DNA of 9,812 bases, from the NCBI GenBank assembly GCA_030447045.1, contig JAUJMB010000055.1:1-9812 (forward strand), given 5' to 3'. The stretch comes from Rubrobacteraceae bacterium (GTDB lineage Bacteria > Actinomycetota > Rubrobacteria > Rubrobacterales > Rubrobacteraceae). Shown in pieces: positions 1 through 7,209 of the stretch (the first letter of the stretch is position 1; each line of letters begins with the position of its first letter). Made by a program: the position numbers and the translations under genes. The notes beneath the pieces are model-generated. The model searched no databases and had not been told where the DNA came from. It was given only the letters and a program-made list of their open reading frames with translations.

Positions 1-250
1 CCGCGTCCCCGCGCACCTTCTGGTCCCCGCCGGAGCAGAACGCGTCGGGCCCCTCCCCGGTGAGGATGATGACGCCCGTCTCGTGGTCCTCGCGGGCGTC
101 CTCCACGGCCTTCATCATCTCCACGACCGTCAGCGGACGGAACGCGTTGCGCACCTCGGGGCGGTTTATGGTGATCTTGGCGATCCCCTCCGCCTTCTCG
201 TACTTTATGTCCTCGAATTCTCCGGCCGATCTCCACGCTATCTCTGTCAT
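1..250 (-). CDS. menB: 1,4-dihydroxy-2-naphthoyl-CoA synthase, N-terminal part (runs off window)
   Basis: MenB is a crotonase-fold enzyme that cyclises o-succinylbenzoyl-CoA to 1,4-dihydroxy-2-naphthoyl-CoA in menaquinone synthesis, in the cytoplasm. Only the first 83 codons are here; the 3' end lies beyond base 1. The visible protein begins [19 protein letters not shown] and carries the family signatures [12 protein letters not shown] (about residues 27-38), a [11 protein letters not shown] helix, VIILTGEG, and [12 protein letters not shown] near residues 70-81. The GGDQ-VRG block is typical of MenB rather than of general enoyl-CoA hydratases. The ATG at 250 is the only ATG available in this frame near the conserved N-terminus. 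There is no Shine-Dalgarno sequence, but a TATAAT lies seven bases upstream, which fits a leaderless transcript. The gene lies downstream of menF, menD and menH on the same strand, after a 178-base gap that looks too long for tight coupling. Confidence 0.93.
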   Translation of the reverse strand, partial: MTEIAWRSAGEFEDIKYEKAEGIAKITINRPEVRNAFRPLTVVEMMKAVEDAREDHETGVIILTGEGPDAFCSGGDQKVRGDA

Positions 251-257
251 GGTGGGG

Positions 258-263
258 ATTATA
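258..263 (-). promoter_or_regulatory. Candidate -10 box for leaderless menB transcript
   Basis: The minus strand reads TATAATCCCCACCATG, a perfect -10 hexamer seven bases before the menB ATG. Transcription would therefore begin at or within a base or so of the start codon. Leaderless mRNAs with this TANNNT-to-ATG spacing are common in actinobacteria. The -35 region at 17-bp spacing (GCGGCA, 281-286) matches TTGACA at only three positions, so the case rests on the -10 box and on the lack of any ribosome-binding site. The rest of the gap (264-428) shows only short inverted repeats and no convincing terminator. Confidence 0.6.
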
Positions 264-428
264 TGGCGTGTGAAGTTCCGTGCCGCCGGACGCCGGCCCC
301 GAGAGGGTTTTCTGTTCCGATCGGTCTGCCGTAGCCTATCCCCACCGTGCATCCGCAGAAGCGGCTCGTCGGTGCAAGGACGCCCATACCCACGCGGAGA
401 GGGGCGTGAGGGGCGATCCGCCGTGCTC

Positions 429-1172
429 CTAGCCGCAGGCCAGGAAGTCTCCTAGCACGGAGAGGTACGCTCCGGGGGCCTCGGCGTGGACGTTGTGCCC
501 GGTGTCCGGCACGACGACAGCCCGGATACGCGGGCTCAGGTCCTCCATGCGGCGGGAGATGCCGACGAACTTCCCGTCGAGCTCCCCGGCGACGGCGAGC
601 GTGGGGACCCGAAGGTTCGGTAGCTCCCCCCAGAGCGACGGCTGGCTTCCGGTTCCCATGCCCCGCAGCGACTTTGCGAGCTCGGCGGGGTCGTTGCGCA
701 GCCTGTCTTCGATGGTCCGGCGCAGGAGGTCCTCGTCTCTCGCGAGCGGCGCGAAGATCGGCTGCCGGTACCACTCGTGCAGGAACCCCCGGAGGTCGCC
801 GCCCTCCAGGCGGGCAGCTTTCTCCTTGTCGGCCGCCCTGCGGGCGGCCCTCTCCCCGGCGTCTTCCAGGCCGGGCGAGGTGGACTCCAGGAAGAGCCCG
901 GCGCAGCGGTCCGGGTGGCGGAGCGCCAGGTACAGGGCGAGCCGGCCGCCCATCGAGTACCCGACGATCGTCGCGCGGTCCGTGCCGGTCGCGTCGAGGG
1001 TCTGCAGCACGGAGCGGGCCGCGCCCTCAATCGAGTAGGTGTCGGACGGCAACCGCAGCGAGGCGCCGTGTCCCGGGAGGTCGGGGGCGACGCAGCAGCG
1101 TCGCCCGGCCAGGGCGGCCGAGACCTCGCGCCAGTCCTCCCCACGGCCCATGAAGCCGTGCAGAGAGAGCAC
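429..1172 (-). CDS. menH: 2-succinyl-6-hydroxy-2,4-cyclohexadiene-1-carboxylate synthase (alpha/beta hydrolase)
   Basis: MenH eliminates pyruvate from the MenD product SEPHCHC to give SHCHC. Numbering from GTG 1172 (247 aa), the alpha/beta-hydrolase features are an oxyanion-hole segment LHGFMG (4-9), DLPGHG (31-36), the nucleophile elbow GYSMGG with Ser73, an acid Asp199 in GELDGKF, and His226 in TGHNVH. LPGHG, GYSMGGR and GHNVH together are typical of MenH, and the location directly after menD supports the call. The start is doubtful. GTG 1172 begins inside the strand before the oxyanion hole and loses the usual 15-20 N-terminal residues. The frame stays open upstream to a TAG at 1230-1232 and encodes [17 protein letters not shown], which resembles a normal MenH N-terminus but has no ATG, GTG or TTG. 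A CTG at 1220 sits five bases behind AGGAAG and would give 263 aa. Coordinates here use the first canonical start. Confidence 0.88.
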   Translation of the reverse strand: MLSLHGFMGRGEDWREVSAALAGRRCCVAPDLPGHGASLRLPSDTYSIEGAARSVLQTLDATGTDRATIVGYSMGGRLALYLALRHPDRCAGLFLESTSPGLEDAGERAARRAADKEKAARLEGGDLRGFLHEWYRQPIFAPLARDEDLLRRTIEDRLRNDPAELAKSLRGMGTGSQPSLWGELPNLRVPTLAVAGELDGKFVGISRRMEDLSPRIRAVVVPDTGHNVHAEAPGAYLSVLGDFLACG

Positions 1173-1225
1173 GGCCGGGTCTCCCGGGTCCCCAAAGAGG
1201 GCGTGGTTCAGGCTAGGCAGGGGTT

Positions 1226-1231
1226 CTTCCT
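1226..1231 (-). promoter_or_regulatory. Shine-Dalgarno-like AGGAAG pointing to a CTG start of menH
   Basis: On the minus strand, AGGAAG is followed by AACCC and then CTG (1218-1220), in frame with menH. This is the only good ribosome-binding site near the menH N-terminus. None lies before GTG 1172, where the upstream bases are GC-rich coding-like sequence. The motif overlaps the in-frame TAG at 1230-1232. It supports initiation at CTG 1220, a rare but known start codon, but does not prove it. Confidence 0.45.
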
Positions 1232-1327
1232 AGCGCGGCTCGGCCTTCGGCACGCCCTCTAGGGGCGCGCGGACGTTCTCGGGTACATATCCGCAAGGGC
1301 GGGCTTACCTTGTCGCGGGGCAAGGGA

Positions 1328-3082
1328 TCACCCCTCCCTGGTTCCAACCGCCGCCTGCGCGAGGAGTCGCCGGTGGAGCGCCACGTTCTCCGCCCGGTCG
1401 GTCTCGACCTCTATCAGGGAGGGACCGCCCGCCGACCGGGCCGTCCGGTAGGCGGAGAGGAAGGCCTCGGGCGTCTTTGGCCTCTCGTAGTGGAGGCCGA
1501 ACATGGCCGCCGCCGGACCGAACCCGACGCCCTGCGGCGTGCCGAAGAACGGCTCGAAGAAGGGTCCGTGCTCGGAGACGGGGAGGAAGGAGAAGATCCC
1601 GCCGCCGTCGTTGTTCAGGACGACCACCGTGACGGGGAGGCCGCGCAGCATGGCCAGGGAGTTCAGGTCGTGCAGGAGGGCCAGGTCCCCGATGAGCAGG
1701 GTGACGGGGCGGCCCGAACCCCGCGCGTACCCCGCGGCCGTGGCGACGGTGCCGTCGATGCCGCTCGCCCCCCGGTTCGCCGCGACCGGGACGCCGGCCC
1801 CGTCCGTGGCGGCGAAGGCGTCGAGGTCCCTGATCGGCATGCTGCTCGCGACGACGAGCCCGTGGCCCTCGGCCACCTCCCGCGAGATCAGCCGCGCCAC
1901 GAGCGGCTCGTCGAGCCCGTCTCCCACGGCCAACGCCCGGTCGAGCACCGAGCCTACCTCACCCGAAGCCGCCCGCCACCCCGCGGCCCAGGAGGCCTCC
2001 GCCGCAGAGGAACGCTCGGCGGCGAGCCGGCCGAGCGAGGCGCAGAAGTCCTCGATGCCGGACTCGACGCTGTGCGTGACGAGGTGGCCGGGGTCCAGCC
2101 TGAAGGGGTTCTCGCGGACGACCACGTAGGGGTCGGGGCGGTGGCCGGCGACGAAGCCCTCGAGGCGCTTGCTCAGGGCGCGCCCGCCGAAGTGGAGCAC
2201 GGCCTCGGGGGCGTGGTCCGCCGCGAACTCCGCGTCCGCCAGCAGGACATCGTAGAAGGCGGCGCTCTGGGGACCGCCGCCGAGGCGGACCTGAGAGCCG
2301 ACGTCGGGCAAGAGCGGCCACCCCAGGGAGTCGGCGAGCCCCTGGACGGCCTCGCCCTGCGCGCGGGTCGTCAGCCGGCCCGCCACGACGAGGCCCCTCC
2401 CGACCGGGCGCAGCCGCTCCCAGAGGGCCTCGACCGCTGCCCCGTCCACGGCCGGTCTCGTCGTCGCGTAGCGGGTGTAGGGTTCGGTGGTGTCGCGCCA
2501 GCGTTCCGGGCCGTTGGCGGCGGGTGCCGGGTCGTTGTGGGGACCTGGGATCAGGGGCTCGCGGAACATGAGGTTGAGGTGGACGGGGCCCTTCGGGGCC
2601 CTCCCGGCGCGGTAGACGGCCTGGTCCACGGTCGTAAGGACGGAGGCGGGGTCGACGTCGAGGCTCGGGGCGGGCATGTCGAAGCGCCAGCGGACAAAGT
2701 CGCCGAAGATGTCCGGCTGGTCTACGGTCTGGTTGGCTCCCGTCTGGCGGAGTTCCGGGGGGCGGTCGGCCGTTAGCAGGATCATGGGTACGCCGTCCGT
2801 GGCGGCCTCGACGACGGCGGGGAGACCGTTGGCGACCGCGGTGCCCGAGGTCGTGATCCAGGCCGCCGGAAGCCCCGTCGCCCGGGCGTACCCGAGCGCC
2901 GCGAAAGCCGTCCCCCGCTCGTCGAAGTGGACGAGGTGTCTCGCCTTCTCGTTCTCCGCGAGGGCTGCGACAAGCGGTGTCGAGCGAGAGCCCGGGGCCA
3001 CGCAGAAGAAGTCCACGCCGGAGCGGACGAGTTCCTCGACGATCAGGTCCGCCCAGAGGCGGTTAGCGCGCGCGGTTTCCAA
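1328..3082 (-). CDS. menD: 2-succinyl-5-enolpyruvyl-6-hydroxy-3-cyclohexene-1-carboxylate synthase (SEPHCHC synthase)
   Basis: MenD is a thiamine-diphosphate enzyme that adds a succinic semialdehyde unit from 2-oxoglutarate to isochorismate, the first committed step of menaquinone synthesis. At 584 aa it is of normal length. The N-terminal Pyr domain has APGSRSTPL with Arg33, FDERGTAFAALG with Glu55 (the cofactor-activating glutamate, same number as in E. coli MenD), and RPPELR with Arg107. The C-terminal PP domain has the metal and cofactor motif starting at Gly465-Asp466 and running to NNDGGGIFSF (490-499). SSMPIRD (413-419) and NRGASGIDG (436-444) are family-specific, and TDRAENVALHR closes the protein. 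The start is TTG 3082; the family alignment of Arg33 and Glu55 fixes it. Only a weak GGGGCG lies upstream. The first 20 bases overlap the 3' end of menF, so translational coupling is likely. A gap of about 100 bases separates it from menH. Confidence 0.97.
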   Translation of the reverse strand: METARANRLWADLIVEELVRSGVDFFCVAPGSRSTPLVAALAENEKARHLVHFDERGTAFAALGYARATGLPAAWITTSGTAVANGLPAVVEAATDGVPMILLTADRPPELRQTGANQTVDQPDIFGDFVRWRFDMPAPSLDVDPASVLTTVDQAVYRAGRAPKGPVHLNLMFREPLIPGPHNDPAPAANGPERWRDTTEPYTRYATTRPAVDGAAVEALWERLRPVGRGLVVAGRLTTRAQGEAVQGLADSLGWPLLPDVGSQVRLGGGPQSAAFYDVLLADAEFAADHAPEAVLHFGGRALSKRLEGFVAGHRPDPYVVVRENPFRLDPGHLVTHSVESGIEDFCASLGRLAAERSSAAEASWAAGWRAASGEVGSVLDRALAVGDGLDEPLVARLISREVAEGHGLVVASSMPIRDLDAFAATDGAGVPVAANRGASGIDGTVATAAGYARGSGRPVTLLIGDLALLHDLNSLAMLRGLPVTVVVLNNDGGGIFSFLPVSEHGPFFEPFFGTPQGVGFGPAAAMFGLHYERPKTPEAFLSAYRTARSAGGPSLIEVETDRAENVALHRRLLAQAAVGTREG

Positions 3083-4475
3083 GGCCGAACGCCCCGGTGA
3101 AGTCCTCGATCTTCTGCTCTATCTCGGCCCACTCTTCTTCTGGCCTGGATCCCGCGACGATGCCCGCCCCCGAGAATAGCGCGAGCCGGCGGCCGCTTAT
3201 GAGCCCGCTCCTTATGCCGACGGCGAACTCGGCGGCGTCGGCCCCGACCCACCCGACGGGGCCGGCCCACCAGCCCCGGTCGAAGGGCTCGAGCTCCCGG
3301 ATGTCCTCGAGCGCCTCGCGGTTCGGGTACCCCCCGACGGCCGGCGTGGGGTGCAGCGCGCCGAGAACCTCGGCGTCCGTCACGCCCTCGCGCAACCGGG
3401 CGCGCACCCTGGAGACGAGGTGGCGACGGCTGGCGAGCTTCATCTCCGAGACGTCCCCCTCGACCTCGAGCCCGTCGCACAGGGACCCGAGCGCCTCTTC
3501 TATGCCGACCCTGACGAACCCGTGCTCCGCGCGGTCTTTCTCGCTGCCGAGCAGCTCGTCCCGCAGGCTCTCGTCGTCGTCCGAGGACGCGCCGCGCGGG
3601 CGGGTCCCGGCGACGGCCTCGCTCGTCAGAGAACGCCCCTCCCGCTTGTAGAGCCGCTCCGGCGAGGCCCCGACGAACGCCGCTCCCTCGGCGGGCTCGA
3701 CGTAGAAGTGGAAGCACCCCGGCGTGGCACCCCGCAGCTCTCTGAGCAGCGTGATGCCGTCGAGCTCCTCGGCGAAGCCGAGCTCGGCCCGCCGCGCGAG
3801 CACGACCTTGCCGAGCCGTCCCTCGGAGAAGGCCGCGAGGGCGTGCCGGACGTTCTCGTCCCAGCCCCGGCGGTCCGGGGCGTCTTCCCTGTGGAGCGGC
3901 CCCGGCAGGGGATCTTCGTCCCCCCCGGGCGGCACGCGCATGCCTTCGATCTGCGCCAGTATCTCCTCCCGTCGGTCCCCGTCGCGCGGCAGGATCAGGT
4001 TGCACGAGAGCGTGGACCCCGACGCCTCGACGCGAAGCTCGAAGCGGGGCAGGACGAAACGGTAAGCGCCGAAGGGCTCCCACCCCTCTTCCGCCCCGCT
4101 CCCCGGATCGAAGCGGCCCCCGCCGTAGTAGCGGACCCCCGCCTCCCCGGCGGCGCGCGTGCGCTTGCCCAGTACCTCGACGTCCTCGGGTCCCTCGCCC
4201 GCCTGGAGGTCCGCGGCGCCGGCGGCGGCGCTCTCCGCCCCGCCTTCCCTCCCCGACCAGTAGAACCGCGGGTACGATCTTTGCTCCCGCAGCCACGCTA
4301 GGGCGTCCGCCGGGCCGGCGTCGACGGAGATGCGCGCGACGCGTTCCTCCTCCGGGTACCCCGGCGGGGCGGAGAGTGCCCGGCTCACCTTCTCGGCGAG
4401 CAGCCAGCGGGCCCGGGCGGCAGCGTCGGGCTTGCCGGCGCCCCGGATGCGTCCTCTGCGCTCGCTGCTCAACAA
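3063..4475 (-). CDS. menF: Isochorismate synthase, chorismate-binding family
   Basis: This enzyme isomerises chorismate to isochorismate, the substrate of the MenD encoded just downstream. Numbered from TTG 4475 (470 aa), the C-terminal chorismate-binding domain shows GKVVLARR with Lys223 (the general-base lysine of the family), FVGASPERLY with Glu273 (general acid position), TSEAVAGTRPRG with the metal ligand Glu286, LHPTPAVGGYP, GPVGWVGADAAEFAVGIRS with the second metal ligand Glu416, and FSGAGIVAGSRPEEEW. The N-terminal half is variable but has the usual FYWSG (71-75). The stop overlaps menD by 20 bases. The start is uncertain. TTG 4475 has GGGGA eight bases upstream; GTG 4388 would give 441 aa without a good ribosome-binding site. 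A siderophore or salicylate role is formally possible for the family, but the adjacent menD and menH make menaquinone synthesis the clear choice. Confidence 0.94.
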   Translation of the reverse strand: MLSSERRGRIRGAGKPDAAARARWLLAEKVSRALSAPPGYPEEERVARISVDAGPADALAWLREQRSYPRFYWSGREGGAESAAAGAADLQAGEGPEDVEVLGKRTRAAGEAGVRYYGGGRFDPGSGAEEGWEPFGAYRFVLPRFELRVEASGSTLSCNLILPRDGDRREEILAQIEGMRVPPGGDEDPLPGPLHREDAPDRRGWDENVRHALAAFSEGRLGKVVLARRAELGFAEELDGITLLRELRGATPGCFHFYVEPAEGAAFVGASPERLYKREGRSLTSEAVAGTRPRGASSDDDESLRDELLGSEKDRAEHGFVRVGIEEALGSLCDGLEVEGDVSEMKLASRRHLVSRVRARLREGVTDAEVLGALHPTPAVGGYPNREALEDIRELEPFDRGWWAGPVGWVGADAAEFAVGIRSGLISGRRLALFSGAGIVAGSRPEEEWAEIEQKIEDFTGAFGLGNRAR

Positions 4476-4543
4476 GTCTCGCGTCCCCGGATCATCGTGC
4501 TCGTTAGTGTAGCAAGGAGTATCTAGGGGCGGAGCGGCTTCGC

Positions 4544-6010
4544 TTACAATCCCCGCCCGCCGAGGCGCGGATAGAGCTCCAGGTACCGTTCGTAGGCGTC
4601 CCCGTAGAGCGGCGCCTGTTCTCCCGGCGCCACCGTGCGCCCGGTTCCGGGGGCGAGATCCAGGATCTCCCCCGGCGTCCGGTAGAGGCCCGATGCGAGG
4701 CCGGCCAGGAGCGCCGCGCCGCGGGCCGAGGCGACGGGCGCGACGCCGTCTGGCAGGAGGTGCAACGGACGGCCCAGCACGTCGGCGAGGAGTTGGCGCC
4801 AGGGCTCGCCCGCGCCCCCGCCGGACCCGCCGCCGGCGAGCCGAAGCTCGGGCGCGTCGGTGCCCGCCGCTTCGAGCGCCTCCAGGCCCTCGCGCAGGGC
4901 GAAGGCGACGCCTTCGAGGGCGGCCCGGAGGAGGTGGCCGCGGGCGTGTTCGAGGCCCAGGCCGGTCCAGGCGCCCCTGGCTGCCGGGTCGAACCGGGGC
5001 GTCCGCTCGCCGCTGAGGTACGGGAGAAACGAGACGCCGCCGGCCCCGGGGGGCACAGAGAAGGCCTCGTCGTACACCTCCTCCCACGAGACGCCGAGCA
5101 GCTTCCTGGCCCACTCCAGGGCGAGGCCGGCGTTCTGGACGGCGGCCATCGAGTACCAGAGGTCGGGCGCGGCGGCCCGGTAGAGGTGGGTGCGCCCGTT
5201 CGGATCCGGCACCGGTCTCCGCTTTGCCGAGAAGATCTGGGCCCCCGTGCCGACGGTCAGCTGCACGGGCCCCGGCCCCAGCAAACCGCACCCGAGCATC
5301 GCCGCCGCCGTGTCGGCGGCCCCCGCCGCCACGGGCAGGCCCGCCCGCAGCCCGAGTTCTTCGGCCGCCGATGGAACGAGTTCACCGGCGGCCTCGCCCG
5401 AGGGGACGAGCGGGGCGAGGAGGTCGGGTCGCAACCCCAGGGCCTCGACCACGGGGTAGGACCAGCGGTCGGAGACGAGGTCGTAGAGCAGGGTGGCCGA
5501 GGCGTCCGACGGTTCGGAGGCGGTCTCGCCCGTCAGCCGCAGCCTGAGCCAGTCCTTGGGCTGGAGGGCCCATCGGGCTGACCTGTAGGCCTGCGGCTCG
5601 TGGCGGCGGAGCCAGAGGAGGCTCGGGCCGGCCATGCCGACGGCCGGCGGGTTGGCGAGCCCGCGCCGCAGGTCCGCGTCCAACTCGTGGTAGGCGTCGA
5701 GCTCGTCAGAGGACCTAGAGTCCGCCCAGAGCACGGCGGGGCGCAGGGGGCTTCCCCCCTCGTCCGAGAGGACCACCCCGTGCATCTGGCCGGAGAGGCC
5801 GAGCGCCGTCACCTCCGCGCCCCGCCCGCCGACGGCATCCCTCGCCGCCGCGGCCACCGCGTTCCACCAGTCTTCAGGGCCTGACTCGGCCCACCCGGGA
5901 CGGGGCGACCGGACGGGGTAGGGCGCGGAGCCCTCGCCGAGAACCGCGCCGTCCTCGGCGAGGAGCAGGGCCTTGGCGGAGCCGGTGCCGAGGTCCAGTC
6001 CCAGGAGCAC
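4544..6010 (-). CDS. xylB: Xylulokinase (FGGY carbohydrate kinase)
   Basis: The product phosphorylates D-xylulose to D-xylulose 5-phosphate with ATP, feeding the pentose phosphate pathway in the cytoplasm. It is 488 aa, the usual size. The N-terminal phosphate-binding loop is GLDLGTGSAK with Asp6. Further on come GLSGQMHGVVL (71-81, the MHG motif of xylulokinases), LQPKDWLRLRLTGE (139-152), SDASATLLYD, and AAGAADTAAAMLG with Asp233 as catalytic base. Asp6 and Asp233 fall at the same numbers as in E. coli XylB. The C-terminal part has LSGERTPRFDP and a glycine-rich LAGGGSGG. A stop codon two codons upstream makes GTG 6010 effectively the first possible start; no strong ribosome-binding site precedes it. 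No xylose isomerase, transporter or regulator is visible, so the gene seems detached from a xylose operon. menF begins about 68 bases after its stop, so read-through into the men genes is possible. Another FGGY sugar substrate cannot be fully excluded. Confidence 0.9.
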   Translation of the reverse strand: MLLGLDLGTGSAKALLLAEDGAVLGEGSAPYPVRSPRPGWAESGPEDWWNAVAAAARDAVGGRGAEVTALGLSGQMHGVVLSDEGGSPLRPAVLWADSRSSDELDAYHELDADLRRGLANPPAVGMAGPSLLWLRRHEPQAYRSARWALQPKDWLRLRLTGETASEPSDASATLLYDLVSDRWSYPVVEALGLRPDLLAPLVPSGEAAGELVPSAAEELGLRAGLPVAAGAADTAAAMLGCGLLGPGPVQLTVGTGAQIFSAKRRPVPDPNGRTHLYRAAAPDLWYSMAAVQNAGLALEWARKLLGVSWEEVYDEAFSVPPGAGGVSFLPYLSGERTPRFDPAARGAWTGLGLEHARGHLLRAALEGVAFALREGLEALEAAGTDAPELRLAGGGSGGGAGEPWRQLLADVLGRPLHLLPDGVAPVASARGAALLAGLASGLYRTPGEILDLAPGTGRTVAPGEQAPLYGDAYERYLELYPRLGGRGL

Positions 6011-6157
6011 CGGTCAGGCCCGCCGGGGGACGGGACGGGCTCCCGTTACCGGGTCAAGCCGCGCCCGAAGCGCAATCCGCGTCTCTCCACCCGACCCGTG
6101 CATAGACCGGAATGGTAAGCGAATCTCGTTTTCTATGCCGGCCTCGGGAGAAAGCGC

Positions 6158-6200
6158 AAAAAGAAGCGGGAGGGACCGGGGCATTCCCGGTCCCTCCCGC
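6158..6200 (-). terminator. Rho-independent terminator after the sortase gene
   Basis: A perfect 15-bp inverted repeat (6166-6180 with 6186-6200; arm GCGGGAGGGACCGGG) encloses the 5-base loop GCATT. On the minus strand the stem is followed at once by TTCTTTTT (6158-6165). It starts 22 bases after the sortase stop and would insulate the sortase from the downstream xylB-men gene group. The remaining bases 6011-6157 should hold the xylB promoter, but I see no convincing -10/-35 pair there. Confidence 0.88.
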
Positions 6201-6221
6201 CGCGCCGCGTCCCTTCGGCTG

Positions 6222-6923
6222 TCAGGTCTGGACGTCTTTGAGCTCCGCCTGGTAGACGACGCGGTCGGTGTAGTCAGGGAGGGTGCAGGTCTGGAGGGTA
6301 AGGATGTTCTTGCCCTCGATGCGCTTGAGGACGGAGAGATCCGTGGGTTCCACGATCTTCTTGTTAAAGACCACGTAGGTGTACTTCCGGCCCTCGGCGT
6401 CCTCCACGTAGATCTCGTCCCCGTTTGCGAGGTCCTCCAGGTCGTAGAAGGCCATGTCGCTGTTGGTGCCGGGGAAGCCGATCCTGTGCCCGGCGATGTA
6501 GACGTTGGCCTCTTCGTGCCACGGGAAGCCCGTCAACGGGAGCCGGACGCCCGCGTAGTCGCGGAAAAGGGCCTCGTTCGTGCCCTGGCCGGTCGGGATC
6601 ACGTCGTTCTTGATCTCGGCCATCTTGGGCACGGTGAGCCTGAGGGTCTTGTCCTCGGCGGGCTCGAGCGCGTTGCCCTCGCTCGCCGGGTTCTCGCCGG
6701 TCCCGGCCTCGGGCGCGACCTGCTGCTCCTTGGCCTCCTCGGTCATCTTCTTGTCTTCGGGCTGCTTCTCGGCCTGCTCCTGAGGCTGCTTCTCGGGTTC
6801 TTCTTGTTTCTGAGACCCCCCTGAAGACTGCCCCTCGGAGGGCTCGCCCGCCGAAGAACACGCCGCCAGCGAGGCCGCCACCAGCACCGCCGCCAGGATC
6901 AAAAAAAGCTTCCTCAAACGCAT
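6222..6923 (-). CDS. Sortase family transpeptidase (class E-like) with lipoprotein signal peptide
   Basis: Sortases cleave a C-terminal sorting signal on secreted proteins and attach them to the cell wall. The 233-aa protein has the sortase catalytic set: His136 in VYIAGHRIG, Cys203 in LTLQTCTLPD and Arg211 in DRVV. The order and TLQTC context resemble the class D/E sortases of actinobacteria. The N-terminus (MRLRKLFLIL, then a hydrophobic stretch) ends in a lipobox LAAC with Cys22, so the protein is predicted to be lipid-anchored. Residues 23-90 are a low-complexity linker rich in Glu, Gln, Lys, Pro and Ser; the catalytic beta-barrel domain fills about 92-233. ATG 6923 is chosen over an in-frame ATG at 6989 because AGAGGTGA sits just upstream and because the signal peptide then starts correctly. 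The gene stands alone, with its own terminator and candidate promoters. No sorting-signal substrate is encoded in the window. Confidence 0.88.
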   Translation of the reverse strand: MRLRKLFLILAAVLVAASLAACSSAGEPSEGQSSGGSQKQEEPEKQPQEQAEKQPEDKKMTEEAKEQQVAPEAGTGENPASEGNALEPAEDKTLRLTVPKMAEIKNDVIPTGQGTNEALFRDYAGVRLPLTGFPWHEEANVYIAGHRIGFPGTNSDMAFYDLEDLANGDEIYVEDAEGRKYTYVVFNKKIVEPTDLSVLKRIEGKNILTLQTCTLPDYTDRVVYQAELKDVQT

Positions 6924-6979
6924 CTCATCACCTCTCGTCTTCTCTCCACCGAACTCCACGCGGGAAAGATTAACTGCCG

Positions 6980-7009
6980 AAGATAACAACCGGGTAACAC
7001 GAGGATCAA
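6980..7009 (-). promoter_or_regulatory. Candidate proximal sortase promoter with extended -10
   Basis: On the minus strand TTGATC (7004-7009) is followed after 18 bases by TATCTT (6980-6985), preceded by TG at the extended -10 position (TGTTATCTT). The hexamers match consensus at four positions each. Transcription would begin near 6972, giving a leader of about 50 bases. It may be an alternative to, or a partner of, the distal candidate. Confidence 0.35.
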
Positions 7010-7083
7010 TACTCCATTACACCGCGCCACCCGCAGATCCCGGCCGCGTCACGGACGGGGACCCGTTTTGCCGGCTGTTATCT
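6981..7083. repeat. Widely spaced inverted motif pair (13 bp, one mismatch)
   Basis: AGATAACAACCGG at 6981-6993 is the inverted counterpart of CCGGCTGTTATCT at 7071-7083, with 12 of 13 positions matching and 77 bases between the arms. Each arm overlaps the -10 region of one candidate sortase promoter. This could be a pair of operator half-regions for one regulator, or two outward promoter elements. Chance similarity cannot be excluded at this length. Confidence 0.45.
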
Positions 7084-7108
7084 TAAGCGCGAGCCCCCCC
7101 GGTGTAAA
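7080..7108 (-). promoter_or_regulatory. Candidate distal sortase promoter
   Basis: On the minus strand TTTACA (7103-7108, five of six to consensus) and TAAGAT (7080-7085, four of six) are separated by exactly 17 bases. The predicted start near 7073 would give a leader of about 150 bases before the sortase ATG. The -10 box lies partly inside the right arm of the inverted motif pair, so a regulator binding there would block it. Confidence 0.45.
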
Positions 7109-7209
7109 GGCCGGTACCCGATAATCGCACCACCCCACGCCCCACCCACACATCACCTTCACGCGCACGAACCCTACCCACGGGTCGGGCCAAGAGCCCG
7201 CCGATCGAC

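Noticed and set aside
251..428. Terminator or small gene between menH and menB
   Set aside because: Only a 6-bp ACGCCC/GGGCGT pair and short palindromes are present. There is no T-run and no open frame with a ribosome-binding site.
1310..2776. Long plus-strand open frame (488 codons) opposite menD
   Set aside because: It is antisense to a clear MenD. The translation is Arg/Gly/Glu-rich without family motifs, as expected for the complement of high-GC coding sequence.
3351..4301. Plus-strand open frame of 316 codons opposite menF
   Set aside because: It is antisense to conserved chorismate-binding motifs and has low-complexity composition and no recognisable domain.
4760..5581. Plus-strand open frame opposite xylB
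   Set aside because: It is the complement of well-conserved FGGY kinase sequence and shows no independent protein features.
6011..6157. Possible xylB promoter (TTGACC at a GCTTGACCC site on the minus strand)
   Set aside because: No -10-like hexamer occurs 16-18 bases downstream, where the sequence is GC-only. It is not supportable.
5973..6824. Plus-strand open frame ending in a very hydrophobic Leu-rich stretch that resembles membrane helices
   Set aside because: The Leu-rich tail is simply the complement of the sortase Glu/Gln/Lys linker codons. The frame also crosses the sortase terminator.
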